NCBI RefSeq assembly: GCF_002886045.1
Contig: NZ_CP025791.1
Coordinates: forward strand, 1,696,001 to 1,760,000
Direction of reading: 5' to 3'
Origin: Flavivirga eckloniae
Lineage (GTDB): Bacteria > Bacteroidota > Bacteroidia > Flavobacteriales > Flavobacteriaceae
DNA length: 64,000 bases
Under the pieces are notes generated by a model. The model ran no database searches. It worked only from the letters and a program-made list of their open reading frames with translations, and was not told the origin of the DNA. The position numbers were made by a program, and so were the translations under genes. This document shows positions 28,079 through 37,869 of this stretch, in pieces (positions within the stretch are counted from its first letter, which is position 1; every line of letters begins with the position of its first letter).

Positions 28079-29176
28079 CTAATCTTTATTATTTTTTATA
28101 GGAATTTGAACATTACATGAATAAACCGAACCATTCTCATCATGCATATTTGCTGCACATAACAATGCTACAGGCATTCCATCCTCCAAATAAAGTTGAG
28201 GTCTTTCTAAATGTGTGACTTTTTGGGTAGTGCCATCTTCCCATTCAATTTGTAAGGTCGATAGTAATGGATCTTTTGCTAAATGCCAATCAAAACCATC
28301 CTCAGAATCAAATAGTACCAATGCACGTCCGGCATCTGTAAAAGCACCATTCATATCTTTTACAATCGCTCTAAATTTTCCATCTTGATACCAAATAAAA
28401 GGATCTTCTGCTGGAAACTCATTCCCTTTAGCTTGAAAAACTGGCTTATCGTATTTTACAAAAGGACCTGTTGGGCTATTAGAAGTTGCTACACAATGCA
28501 CCACTGGACCTCCAAAAACACCAGATGTTTTTTTACCTACAGCTTTATAAACCATTAAATATGTTCCATCTGGTTTTTGAGCAACAGAAGGATTATTTGC
28601 TAATAAGGCATCCAAAGCATCTTCGTTTGGACTTACATCAATAAGAGGCGTATCAAAACGCTCCCATGGCCCATTAGGGTTATCTGCGATCGCTACTCCA
28701 ATACGCTGATTGTTCCGGTGCACCATATTTAGTTTCGTCTTCCCTTCCTTAGTTATTACTGGCTTACCGTCCCCCGTATTACCCATATAATAAAGGTAAT
28801 ATCTATCTCCAAATTTATGAATTGTTGGATTATGTGTACACAATCCATCCCAAAGCTCTGCGCCTCTAATTGGTAAAGCAACATCCATAAACTTAAAAGG
28901 ACCAAAAGGGCTTTTAGAAACCGCATGTGCTATTTCAGAATCCACAACCCAAGTTGAAGTTTTCCCTTTTTTCCAACGGGAATAATACATATGGTAAAGG
29001 TTATCCCCTCCTTTTATCAATGAGCCTCCCCAAATACTAATTGAATCATTTTCGAATTTTGCGCTTAAAGGAACCTTACCTAAACTTATTTTAAAACTTT
29101 CAGCTTTTTCCTTTTGTTTTGTTACACATGAACTAAATTGAAATAATACAAGTATAAAGATCACTAACGATCTCAT
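28079..29176 (-). CDS. GH43/GH117-like five-bladed propeller glycosidase, lipoprotein
   Basis: I chose the start at 29176 because it gives a clean lipoprotein signal (MRSLVIFILVLFQFSSCVTK, Cys17); an ATG at 29209 is possible. The body has the strand pattern of family 43-type propellers: YHMYYSRWKKG, GLCTHNPTIHKFGDRYYLYY, PSVAQKPDGTYLMVYKAVGK and EDPFIWYQDGKFRAIVKD. The catalytic acids were not assigned with confidence. Relatives remove arabinose, xylose or anhydrosugar residues, and the exact family needs a profile search. It belongs to the GH88 unit. Confidence 0.75.
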   Translation of the reverse strand: MRSLVIFILVLFQFSSCVTKQKEKAESFKISLGKVPLSAKFENDSISIWGGSLIKGGDNLYHMYYSRWKKGKTSTWVVDSEIAHAVSKSPFGPFKFMDVALPIRGAELWDGLCTHNPTIHKFGDRYYLYYMGNTGDGKPVITKEGKTKLNMVHRNNQRIGVAIADNPNGPWERFDTPLIDVSPNEDALDALLANNPSVAQKPDGTYLMVYKAVGKKTSGVFGGPVVHCVATSNSPTGPFVKYDKPVFQAKGNEFPAEDPFIWYQDGKFRAIVKDMNGAFTDAGRALVLFDSEDGFDWHLAKDPLLSTLQIEWEDGTTQKVTHLERPQLYLEDGMPVALLCAANMHDENGSVYSCNVQIPIKNNKD

Positions 29177-29296
29177 GCTTTTAAAACTCGTATTTTTTGA
29201 ACAATGCATTTATTCTTTTTATTTATCAAACGAATAACAAAAATTAAGGTTCATGCTGTTTAAACTATTAAGGCATACTATGTTTAATCATTTAAA

Positions 29297-30577
29297 TTAT
29301 TTATCAACAGAAGTCATATTATCAATTTCCTTCTTACGTACCAAGGCTTCCAGAAAATAATAATCTGCATAATTTATAGGTTGATCTACCTGTCCAGCAT
29401 TTGGCTCATTATAGTATACGTGATGCGGAATACTTCCAACACTATGTTTTAAAATGAAATAGTTTTTTTCCTCTTTTGCTGCTCTATACTTATCTGTAGA
29501 TAGCACGTTTACAATATCATTAGCATAATTATAATAATGCTCTGCATTTATTTCAACCAATGTACTCAATTCAAAAAAGGCAGAAGCTGTAATTGCAGCA
29601 GCAGATACATCTCTCATTTTACCGAATTTCTCAACAGGAATCTCTATATCTGGATTATAGTTTTCCTGGCCTACATGGTAGTCCCATAAAGGCACTTTGT
29701 CTTCCGGAATAAACTTAGAATTCATAATGTATGCAGCAATGTTTTTTGCCATTTCTAAATACTCCATATTTTTAGTTTCGCGATAACACATAGTAAAACC
29801 ATACAATCCCCATGCTTGTCCGCGAGACCAACTACTATTATCTGAATAGCCCTGAGACGTTTTCTTTTTGATAAGATCTCCTGTCTCTGGATTAAAAACT
29901 ATGGAATGGTAACTTGAATAATCTGGCCTGTAATGATGTTTAATGGTAGAATTAGCATGTACGTTTGCTATCTTTTTAAAAGATGTATCGCCCGAAAGTT
30001 TTTCGGCTTTGTATAGCAATTCTAAATTCATCATATTATCTATAATCACTGTAAAATCATATTCTTCATCCTCTCCCCAAGGCGTAAACTTATCCCATGA
30101 TAATATGGTTTTTGTTTTTTCATTAAAACGCTCAGATAGGGTTTTTGCAGCATTTATAAGAACGGTTTCATATTTTTTATCTTTTGTTAAACGCAACGCA
30201 TTTCCATAACTGCAATTAATCATAAAACCAATATCGTGTGTTCCTTTATACCATTGAATGGTATCTAATGTTTCGGTCCAACGAATAGCTTCTTTTTTCC
30301 ATTTTTCTTCACCCGAAAGCTCATATAAATACCACAACGAACCTGGAAAAAAACCACTAACCCACCCTTCTTTGGGGTCTAAATGGAGGGTTCCGTCTGC
30401 GTTTCTTGTATTTGGAAGTTTATCAAGCGTGTTTACCTCACTCAAAATATGGTTATATTGAGTTTCTGCTACACTAATATTATCACTGTAAATTGATTTG
30501 TCTTTTTTTTCTTTTGCAGGAACACAACTTACTGTTAATGTAAATAACAGGATAATTACTCTAATACTTAAACTCAT
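29297..30577 (-). CDS. GH88 unsaturated glucuronyl hydrolase
   Basis: 426 residues, normal for GH88, with a lipobox at the N-terminus (TVSCVPAKE, Cys18). The (alpha/alpha)6 barrel carries the two family Asp residues in THDIGFMINCSYG (Asp115) and VIIDNMMNLELL (Asp180), and SSWSRGQAWGLYGF follows. The enzyme removes 4,5-unsaturated uronic acid from the non-reducing end of products made by polysaccharide lyases. This points to a uronic-acid-containing substrate. It is the first gene of its unit and has the shared operator-promoter module upstream. Confidence 0.92.
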   Translation of the reverse strand: MSLSIRVIILLFTLTVSCVPAKEKKDKSIYSDNISVAETQYNHILSEVNTLDKLPNTRNADGTLHLDPKEGWVSGFFPGSLWYLYELSGEEKWKKEAIRWTETLDTIQWYKGTHDIGFMINCSYGNALRLTKDKKYETVLINAAKTLSERFNEKTKTILSWDKFTPWGEDEEYDFTVIIDNMMNLELLYKAEKLSGDTSFKKIANVHANSTIKHHYRPDYSSYHSIVFNPETGDLIKKKTSQGYSDNSSWSRGQAWGLYGFTMCYRETKNMEYLEMAKNIAAYIMNSKFIPEDKVPLWDYHVGQENYNPDIEIPVEKFGKMRDVSAAAITASAFFELSTLVEINAEHYYNYANDIVNVLSTDKYRAAKEEKNYFILKHSVGSIPHHVYYNEPNAGQVDQPINYADYYFLEALVRKKEIDNMTSVDK

Positions 30578-30658
30578 TTTAACTCTTATTTGATTATTTG
30601 ATTTTAAAAAATTGATAGCTTTACTTTATCTATTTTTAAACAATAGAACATCTAAACA

Positions 30659-30712
30659 CAAAATTTGAATATTTAAGAGGAAAGGACAGGGTATAATGTG
30701 CCCAAAAAAGGG
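30659..30712 (-). promoter_or_regulatory. PUL operator-promoter module (GH88 unit)
   Basis: On the minus strand half-site 1 is CCC (30712-30710), the spacer includes GCACATTAT, half-site 2 is ACCCT (30692-30688) and the -7 box AAATTTTG (30666-30659) ends 29 nt later. It has the same architecture as the six other modules. Confidence 0.78.
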
Positions 30713-30907
30713 ATATATCGAGCTATACAGGAAATTAAACTATATCTCAATATAAAATGATAGGATGTGTGTGTTTTAGAATGAGCTCATTAACAATGAC
30801 ATAAACCACTGAAAACATTTATATTACAGTTTTAAATCTGTCTTAAAACCACCATAAGGATTTTATGGTTCTAAATTGAAGTTTACATATTTAGAATATG
30901 TTTTTTT

Positions 30908-30947
30908 AATGTTTTTCACCTATCTAAATAGATAGGTGAAAAACATT
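30908..30947 (-). terminator. Perfect 18-bp hairpin after the lyase gene
   Basis: The arms 30908-30925 and 30930-30947 pair perfectly (AATGTTTTTCACCTATCT) around the loop AAAT. It lies 81 nt beyond the stop of the lyase gene on the minus strand. There is no long T run behind it, but the stem itself is strong. Confidence 0.7.
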
Positions 30948-31027
30948 CATTATATATTAATGATCATTAGAGTTAAATATGCTCCTTTCATGACATATAA
31001 ATACACCTTCAAAAATGAAGCTCTTAT

Positions 31028-33745
31028 TTATTTCTTTAATATATATTTATCAGAGAAACTTATTTCTGGTATTTTTTCGCTTCTATAGCTAATATTTCCA
31101 TCTCTTACAATAAGATTTAAAGGTCCCACAGAAGAAACAGTAATTCCTTTTGTTTTTATAGATGTCTTATTCCCTAAATAAATATAATCGATCTCATTAT
31201 TTTTTGTCAATGATATAACTGCATATCCACCTTCAAACTCAATATCTTTATATGTTATTTTTTCATCAGAAATCGATGAGATTACCAAATAACTGCCCGT
31301 TAAGGTCTTAACAGAAACAATAACATCTCCTTTTGGCGATGACCATACTTGTTCAACCTCTTTAATGTTTTGTTTGTTTGGCCTATAGGCTTCATAAACA
31401 CCAATAAATGGTTGAGACCATGCTTCTTTGTTTCGATGAATAGCAACTGTTTTTCTAGTATCTTCACTAATGTTTTTATGCAATTTATTTTTAAAGTTTA
31501 AAGGACTTGTTGCGGTTACATACACATTACCTTTCGTTTCTGGATAAAAAGCATTTAACATTACGTCTTTCCCTTTAAGATCTTGTGATAAAAACTGAAA
31601 TTTCATAGAATTTTTACTTGTATAAGACAACTTATCAGAGTAATACTGAAACCCGGAACCTTCTTCTGTGAATAGATTGGTACTCTTACCTTGCAATGTT
31701 TCGTTTTCTTGTGACAACACCTTCAATTCGTTACCATTGGCATGAAACAAATAATCATTTCGTTTTGGATGGTCTGAATGAAAAATATCAATATAAAAGC
31801 CTCCAGAATCCGGCTGTCCTATAATACCAGAAATTCTTCTTTGATTAGTCTCATTAAATTTAAAAGAAACATCGGTAAAAGAACAAAGTGATGAAACGCC
31901 TTCTTCTTTTATCTTGGGTTCCATAACATTTAAAGTTAAATTTGAATGCTCTTTATCCAATTCTTCTAAATTAGGAATAACCGTATTTGCTGCCGCAGAA
32001 CGCACATAGTACTCTGTCATTAATTTGCTTCCATAAGGATACCGTGTTCCACTGTGAGACGATATGATTCTTCCTGGCCCAAAAAACTCCATATCTATTC
32101 CTTTACTTTGGCTATGAACATAATTACCTGCGTTTACCTGTAACATAAGACCATTCTCTGAGTCTGAACTTCTTAAACGTTGTAAATACAAACCTGAAAA
32201 ACTCACATGATCTGTACGGTACATATAATCGTTTATTTTATGATTGCTTAAAAGTTGAGGCACAAAATAAAGTAGCTGTTTATAATCTGCTTTGCGTTTA
32301 TAGTGTCCCCTATCAATCATAGACTGCAAATAACTACTTAACAACTTTTCTTGTTTTACTAAACCTGCCCTATGTGCACCTGCAATAGCAAATTCAAGAT
32401 CTACAGCATCTGGATAAGTAGATGGCGAACAATCTCCAAAAGAAACTAAAGTACCATCGGGAAAGGTAAATCTAAATTGGGCGTATTGTGCTTTTAAGAA
32501 ACGGGGGAATTCCTGCCAAGGGTTGTATCCATTAACATCTAATGCCATGGCTGCTCTACAAGCTGCTCTCATTGGATAGGCATGATACGCTGGCGGCTCT
32601 TTCCAAAGTCCTGTTTCTTCATCAACAGAATTTTCATGAAATAATTTCCATGGTACTTGACCAAGCCAAATATCTTCCCAGATACCTCCTGGCTGTCTTA
32701 GCTGTGGGTTTTCATTTAAAAATACCTCCATACATTCATCACGCTTTGCCTTATCATCTATTGCTAAAGCCATCCAAATAAGCTCGCTTGCTTTCATGGT
32801 ATGGTTATTTGGAGACCAAGCATGTTGCGCCCATCCACCTTTAAACGTACCATCTTTTAAAAATTTATAAAAAGCACTATCCACTATAGAAGTAATGTCC
32901 TCGCCTTTTAGATACCCATCATCTTTTAATTTTTTTAAATAGTCCTTTTGATTTTTCACAATATAGTCATGCGCAAAATCATAACTCACTACCATGGTTT
33001 TGTAATTCGGATCATTTAAATCATGTCCGCCTAAAAAGCCATAGGGTCTATCGAGGTCATCACCAAGCTTTGGTGCATTTTGAAAATAAATCCCTAAAAC
33101 CCATTGCATAAAAATATCTGCTGCAAGTTTTGCATATTTCTTTTCTCCTGTTAAATAATACAAAGTGCCAGCCTCTGCACCGATATCTGAAATTTTTCTA
33201 TTCCAGTCATGTATTAAATTTCCTAATAAAATATTCTCTGTTAAATTTGGATTTGAGCGAGAAGTGACCGTGTACTTATCATCTTTCCAATATATCGGAT
33301 AGTCTTTCAACTCCGGAAATTTTGGTTGACTGTGGTCAGACATATGTGAATGCCCACCATAAGCACTTGTTCTAACAGTAGGTACAGGCGATAACGCTTC
33401 ACGAGTTTCTAGGTTGATATTATGATCGTATTTATTTTCGGAAGGCTCTAAAGTAAACCCACTATAATAAGGCCCCCAATGCATCAGCATACGACTTAAG
33501 ATCCATTGAGGGTCCTTAAGGTGTTGATCCGCTAAAGGATCTATTTTGGCTTTTATATCATCAAAACTACGCTGCATCCATTCATGATCCTGAATATTTT
33601 TAAGAATTCTTTTTTTGTCTGATTTTTTTGCCAACACACGAGGATGCTCATTTTCTGGCTCTAAACTCGTTGATTCGCATGAATACAATATCCAGAGAGG
33701 CACGAAAAAAAGAAATAGTAGTTTTGAATATTTTAATTTTATCAT
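31028..33745 (-). CDS. Heparinase II/III-like polysaccharide lyase or dehydratase, lipoprotein
   Basis: 905 residues with a lipobox (WILYSCESTS, Cys23). The first about 480 residues are helical and look like an (alpha/alpha)n toroid (SDIGAEAGTLYYLTGEKKY, GGWAQHAWSPNNHTMKASEL with conserved N-N-H). The rest is a beta-sandwich like heparinase II/III (LQVNAGNYVHSQSKGIDMEF, GPGRIISSHSGTRYPYG, with His and Tyr). Known relatives include ulvan- and alginate-type lyases and dehydratases; PL40-like is one option I cannot confirm. It would make the unsaturated ends removed by GH88. It has its own promoter with a TAAATTTG -7 box (33863-33856) and no copy of the C-rich operator. Confidence 0.72.
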   Translation of the reverse strand: MIKLKYSKLLFLFFVPLWILYSCESTSLEPENEHPRVLAKKSDKKRILKNIQDHEWMQRSFDDIKAKIDPLADQHLKDPQWILSRMLMHWGPYYSGFTLEPSENKYDHNINLETREALSPVPTVRTSAYGGHSHMSDHSQPKFPELKDYPIYWKDDKYTVTSRSNPNLTENILLGNLIHDWNRKISDIGAEAGTLYYLTGEKKYAKLAADIFMQWVLGIYFQNAPKLGDDLDRPYGFLGGHDLNDPNYKTMVVSYDFAHDYIVKNQKDYLKKLKDDGYLKGEDITSIVDSAFYKFLKDGTFKGGWAQHAWSPNNHTMKASELIWMALAIDDKAKRDECMEVFLNENPQLRQPGGIWEDIWLGQVPWKLFHENSVDEETGLWKEPPAYHAYPMRAACRAAMALDVNGYNPWQEFPRFLKAQYAQFRFTFPDGTLVSFGDCSPSTYPDAVDLEFAIAGAHRAGLVKQEKLLSSYLQSMIDRGHYKRKADYKQLLYFVPQLLSNHKINDYMYRTDHVSFSGLYLQRLRSSDSENGLMLQVNAGNYVHSQSKGIDMEFFGPGRIISSHSGTRYPYGSKLMTEYYVRSAAANTVIPNLEELDKEHSNLTLNVMEPKIKEEGVSSLCSFTDVSFKFNETNQRRISGIIGQPDSGGFYIDIFHSDHPKRNDYLFHANGNELKVLSQENETLQGKSTNLFTEEGSGFQYYSDKLSYTSKNSMKFQFLSQDLKGKDVMLNAFYPETKGNVYVTATSPLNFKNKLHKNISEDTRKTVAIHRNKEAWSQPFIGVYEAYRPNKQNIKEVEQVWSSPKGDVIVSVKTLTGSYLVISSISDEKITYKDIEFEGGYAVISLTKNNEIDYIYLGNKTSIKTKGITVSSVGPLNLIVRDGNISYRSEKIPEISFSDKYILKK

Positions 33746-33903
33746 TGCGATTAATTTATTTTAAAAACACCTGCTTTTGTTATAAAAATACTCGTAAATA
33801 TGATTAGATAATAGTATAAATAAATTAGTTTTTTTAATACTAAATAACCTTACAGCAAATTTATTCACTAAGCCCTAGGATATATCGTTGTGTTTTATAA
33901 ACC

Positions 33904-33953
33904 ATTAAAGGTGTATTATTGTCAACAAATTATTGAAATAACACACCTTTAAT
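33904..33953 (-). terminator. Stem-loop after the T9SS LamG-like gene
   Basis: The arm ATTAAAGGTGT (33904-33914) pairs with ACACCTTTAAT (33943-33953) over a 28-nt loop. It lies between the stop at 34025 and the lyase promoter, so the lyase is a separate unit. Confidence 0.6.
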
Positions 33954-34024
33954 ACTAATAAAAACAAAGTATTACACTTAATTTAAACACGGAAATGATT
34001 GTTTCACTTTAACTTAAAATGAAT

Positions 34025-34978
34025 TTAATTTTTAACAATTTTTTTCACGGCAACCTGTCCGTTACTAGTTGTAATTCTTGCCAAATACACGCCTGCTCTT
34101 AAATTGGAAATTGAAACGTTAGCCGCATCTTTACTAACATAATCTGCACTTAAAACTTGTGCTCCAATAATGTTGTACAAACTAAGGTTAAAATTAGCAC
34201 TTTCTTTTAATGCTATTTTTAAATCATTTTTCGCTGGGTTTGGAGAAAAAGAAACTTCTTTATTAAAAACATCATTATTTGATAAGGTTGCAGATTCTGT
34301 AATCTTTAAATCATCCATATAATGATCTTGATGATTTGTTCCATTAGTTCCCATCATTGTTCCTATAACAATTGTATCAATTACTAATTGATCTATATCA
34401 AGGTTATCTTCAGTAAGAAGATCACCTCCATCAATTGTAAATGTTATTTTACCTGTTCCGGCATTTGTACCTCCGTTAGGATCAATAATAATTTGCATAG
34501 TATGCCATGCCTCGCGAGAAGGAGTTGCACCTGTATTTATGATATCTGGATGACCAGCAATCTTAATTTCTCTTTTTAATACATCGGAATTTACTCTTAC
34601 TATAGAAATCTTGAAATTATCATTATCGCCATTTTTCCCCAGTATATCAAACCATTCTTGGCTGGTACTAGTATTAACTAATGCTGAAGAATAAAACCTA
34701 TAAGTGAAAGTTGTAACATAATCAGCTGTAGTTGGAGTAGGTAAAACCAATGTTGATTTTTTCCAATTACCCGTAGAAGTAAAATGTAATACATTATTAG
34801 TTCCAGATGTAGGATCAGCAACTATTGTTGTAGTAACTTCTGGGTCTTGTGATGTCCAAGTTCCATGTGCAGCTGTTTCGTAATCATAATCCAAAATAGT
34901 TGTTTGTGCAAAACTGCTTGCAGTAACCAAAGTCAGTGCTAAAAAAGCACCTTTAACAAATTGTAATTTTTTTCTCAT
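34025..34978 (-). CDS. Secreted LamG-like protein with T9SS sorting domain
   Basis: 317 residues: a signal peptide (LALTLVTASSFAQ), a jelly-roll domain of about 205 residues (LDYDYETAAHGTW, AWHTMQIIIDPNGG, YMDDLKITES) and a type A T9SS C-terminal domain (VSFSPNPAKNDLKI to VAVKKIVKN). It should be released or surface-bound through type IX secretion. The jelly-roll resembles the C-terminal domain of the PKD lipoprotein at 54929-56131, so both may bind the same glycan; no catalytic motif is visible. It has its own operator-promoter module. Confidence 0.82.
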   Translation of the reverse strand: MRKKLQFVKGAFLALTLVTASSFAQTTILDYDYETAAHGTWTSQDPEVTTTIVADPTSGTNNVLHFTSTGNWKKSTLVLPTPTTADYVTTFTYRFYSSALVNTSTSQEWFDILGKNGDNDNFKISIVRVNSDVLKREIKIAGHPDIINTGATPSREAWHTMQIIIDPNGGTNAGTGKITFTIDGGDLLTEDNLDIDQLVIDTIVIGTMMGTNGTNHQDHYMDDLKITESATLSNNDVFNKEVSFSPNPAKNDLKIALKESANFNLSLYNIIGAQVLSADYVSKDAANVSISNLRAGVYLARITTSNGQVAVKKIVKN

Positions 34979-35005
34979 GATAATATAGTTTTATAAATTA
35001 TATCA

Positions 35006-35060
35006 CGAATTTCTATTTTTAGAACACGAACTATAGGGGGATATGTTTCTGAATAAAGGG
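35006..35060 (-). promoter_or_regulatory. PUL operator-promoter module (T9SS LamG-like gene)
   Basis: Minus strand: CCC (35060-35058), spacer ending AAACATAT, CCCCCT (35040-35035), then the -7 box GAAATTCG (35013-35006), which ends 29 nt after half-site 2. The -7 box has one change from the consensus. Confidence 0.75.
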
Positions 35061-35180
35061 TAAAACGACCTCATTCTCTAATAATATTATGAATTACATT
35101 ATTCTATTAGAAACAAAATCAACAATTTACCTTCTACAAATACAAGATTTACAAATCCTACTAATTCTTATTAAAACATC

Positions 35181-37817
35181 TTAATTTTTCTTTTTCCCTT
35201 CATCAAAATTCTTTTGTTGAATCTCTACTTCCTTCAATCTGTAAGTATTAAGTTCTCTTTCAATTTTCTTTATTTTTTCAAGCAATACATCTTGTGAGTC
35301 TTTTTGCGAACTAATTCCTTTTGAATTCACGTTTTCAACTCCTAATTCACTATAAATAAATCGATCTGTACTAGAAATACTTTCTATCTCCAATTCACCA
35401 CTAAGTGGAGTTTGAGCGCCTTCATCAACAACAGACGCTTTGATAATAACTTTACCAGGTTTTAATGTTGACCTCACTAAAATAGGAGCAGTACCCCATT
35501 CCAATTTTCTAGGATTTGCCAGTATAGAAGCATCTCCAATGATGCCCCCTTCTCCACGCACTTCAAATTTCAAATCTGAATTATTCAACCTTTTAACAAT
35601 ACCATCCTCATCTACTACTGAAGCAATAACACGAACAAAATCAGAACCATTCGCTGTAAATGGTACACCATCGTTTTGAAGACTAAGTACGATTCCCGAA
35701 GGACGTTTTGATGGTTTTTTAACCGCTCTCGCTACAACTTCACCATCAATTATACCTTCTGCAACAATGCTTACTTGATCAATTTTAAAAGATCTAAATA
35801 ATTTTTTCATCTCCATAAAATCAAATACCTTTTTAAAGGTAATAATAGGATGCTTCATTGCCATTTTTAAATCTGACGCTTTTTGATACAATGTGTCTCT
35901 TTCCATCACTATAAGTCTCACTTCATCACAATTAGTATAAACCTGCACATCAGGTTCTGAAAATGGCGTCATCTCATGAGCTATAAATATCATAGGGTCG
36001 TTTTTTTCAGAAACATCTCTTTGACTGGCAAACATATGATATGAATATTTTGGCTGGCGAAAAACATCTGTCAACCCGCCATAAAAAGGATCTGGATGGT
36101 AGCCTCTTTGATGATCGAAAGCATGCCATAAGGTACCTCCTACTTTTTGTGGTGGTGTATCTGCAAGCGAATTCCATGTTGTGAAAGGGTAATCTGGTGC
36201 TGCATAATGTTTTGCTTGTACTAATTGTGCATGTTCTCCCCAACCACGTGCTACACGACTGGGGGAATTATGAGCAAAAAAATCATCAACATTATCCCCC
36301 CATTCCCTTGTAAAACTAGAACGTTTTTCCGTTTCACTTTTAATTTGCCAAGGGTGGGCATATAATACATCATAATGTTCTTGTCCGTCCATAAAATAAT
36401 CACAAACGGTATAGGCTCCTTGAAACGGGTACTCTTCATGTACAGTTTCATGAGCTGTTTTAGCAAATCTTTCTGGATAATCGGTTTCATTAAGAATGGG
36501 CTCCCACATAATCACACAAGCATAATTTCTGTCTCGCCGAACCATGTTTCGAATATCTTGATAAACCCGTGCTTCAAAAATGGGGTCTTTATTCCAGAAT
36601 TGCCATCCAGGTGTTGCAACTATATAAAAAAGCCCCAATGCATCACAAGCATCCATAAAGGCTGGATCTGCAGGATAATGTGCTGCTCTAATAATATCAC
36701 AGCCCGCATTTTTCAATATTTTTGCATCACGCCATTGTCCATTATTGGGAATTGCATTCCCCACATACCCATGATCTTGATGGCGGTTTGCTCCCATTAA
36801 TTTTCCTGGATAGGGTTTGTTATTTAAAAACAAGCCATCAATGCCCTTAAATTCAATTTTACGTATGCCTAGGCGAATTGCCACACCATCAATATTATCT
36901 TGTTTTTTATTCGTTAATCGAACTTCTAAACGGTATAAATCTGGAGACCATGGCGCCCATAATTTAGGCTTAGTTATATTGAACGTATTTTTTATCTGTT
37001 TAGATTTACCAGCTGATAGCGAAACCATTTTATCATAACCAGCAACTATTTTCCCATTTGGATCGCGTAAATTTAATGTTGCGGTAACTGTAGCTTTTTT
37101 TCTTAAATCGTTTTGAATATCAACCATGACCAAAACTTTAGCTTGAGTTTCTGAAACCGATTCTACATGTGTAAACACACCACCACCAGCAACTTTATTT
37201 ACAGCATTTGGATTGGTTATATAGATTTTATTTTTAACAACCATCCAAACATCTCTATATACCCCTCCAAAATAAGAGAAATCCAATTCTGTTTGAGGCT
37301 TTCCTGGAGGGTACATAGGGTCGTCACTATTATCTACCCAAACGGCTAAAACATTATCTTCATCAGCTTTTAATTTATCGGTAAGATCTGCCTCAAAGGG
37401 AAGGTACCCCCCATAGTGTTCTGTGATCTTTTCTCCATTTAACCATATTTTGCATTTTCCCATAACACCTTCAAAGTGAATTTTAATCACTTTTCCGATG
37501 CTTGATTTGTCCACGGTAAAATGTTTTCTATACCATGCTGGTCCTTGATAATTATTACTTCCACTGGCTTCGGATGAAACATACTCTAATCCGTGTGGCG
37601 TATTTACAACATTCCATTTAGAATCATCAAAATCAAATTTTTCAGCATTGTTGGCATCTCCTTTTAAAAACCGCCACCCTATATTAAAGTTAAAAACATC
37701 TCGCCCACTGTTTTCAATCTTCCAAAAACCCGCTTGAGAAAATTCGGGAGCATGTAAATTTGTTTGTGCCATTAAATTAATTGCAAAACCTAAAAACAAG
37801 AAAAGGGTGTTTTTCAT
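35181..37817 (-). CDS. Glycoside hydrolase family 2 (beta-galactosidase/glucuronidase-like)
   Basis: 878 residues. A signal peptide leads into the sugar-binding domain (WRFLKGDANNAEKFDFDDSK, NTPHGLEY, WYRKHF) and the Ig-like domain. The catalytic barrel has the acid/base Glu in MWEPILNETDYP (about residue 442) and the nucleophile Glu in FTREWGD (about 505). C-terminal beta-domains follow, and the last about 35 residues are a charged coiled-coil-like helix (KIKKIERELNTYRLKEVEIQ). GH2 enzymes of this shape release beta-galactose, beta-glucuronate or related residues. It lies 52 bp after the symporter gene in one unit. Confidence 0.88.
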   Translation of the reverse strand: MKNTLFLFLGFAINLMAQTNLHAPEFSQAGFWKIENSGRDVFNFNIGWRFLKGDANNAEKFDFDDSKWNVVNTPHGLEYVSSEASGSNNYQGPAWYRKHFTVDKSSIGKVIKIHFEGVMGKCKIWLNGEKITEHYGGYLPFEADLTDKLKADEDNVLAVWVDNSDDPMYPPGKPQTELDFSYFGGVYRDVWMVVKNKIYITNPNAVNKVAGGGVFTHVESVSETQAKVLVMVDIQNDLRKKATVTATLNLRDPNGKIVAGYDKMVSLSAGKSKQIKNTFNITKPKLWAPWSPDLYRLEVRLTNKKQDNIDGVAIRLGIRKIEFKGIDGLFLNNKPYPGKLMGANRHQDHGYVGNAIPNNGQWRDAKILKNAGCDIIRAAHYPADPAFMDACDALGLFYIVATPGWQFWNKDPIFEARVYQDIRNMVRRDRNYACVIMWEPILNETDYPERFAKTAHETVHEEYPFQGAYTVCDYFMDGQEHYDVLYAHPWQIKSETEKRSSFTREWGDNVDDFFAHNSPSRVARGWGEHAQLVQAKHYAAPDYPFTTWNSLADTPPQKVGGTLWHAFDHQRGYHPDPFYGGLTDVFRQPKYSYHMFASQRDVSEKNDPMIFIAHEMTPFSEPDVQVYTNCDEVRLIVMERDTLYQKASDLKMAMKHPIITFKKVFDFMEMKKLFRSFKIDQVSIVAEGIIDGEVVARAVKKPSKRPSGIVLSLQNDGVPFTANGSDFVRVIASVVDEDGIVKRLNNSDLKFEVRGEGGIIGDASILANPRKLEWGTAPILVRSTLKPGKVIIKASVVDEGAQTPLSGELEIESISSTDRFIYSELGVENVNSKGISSQKDSQDVLLEKIKKIERELNTYRLKEVEIQQKNFDEGKKKN

Positions 37818-37869
37818 ATATAATGATTATTTAATTCTGGGTGTTTATCGTCTATATATTCTATTCTCT

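Larger units (their letters stand above)
30578..31027. other. Intergenic 450 bp, GH88 promoter region
   Basis: It contains the operator-promoter module at 30659-30712 for the GH88 unit and the hairpin at 30908-30947 that ends the lyase transcript. Nothing else is recognised. Confidence 0.7.

Noticed and set aside
33870-33890. ACAACGATATATCCT before the lyase gene as a half operator
   Set aside because: There is no first half-site, and the distance to the -7 box is 21 instead of 29 nt.
35440-37349. Several plus-strand open frames inside the GH2 gene, and similar frames opposite other genes
   Set aside because: They are antisense shadows of clear genes, have no signals of their own and no recognisable domains.
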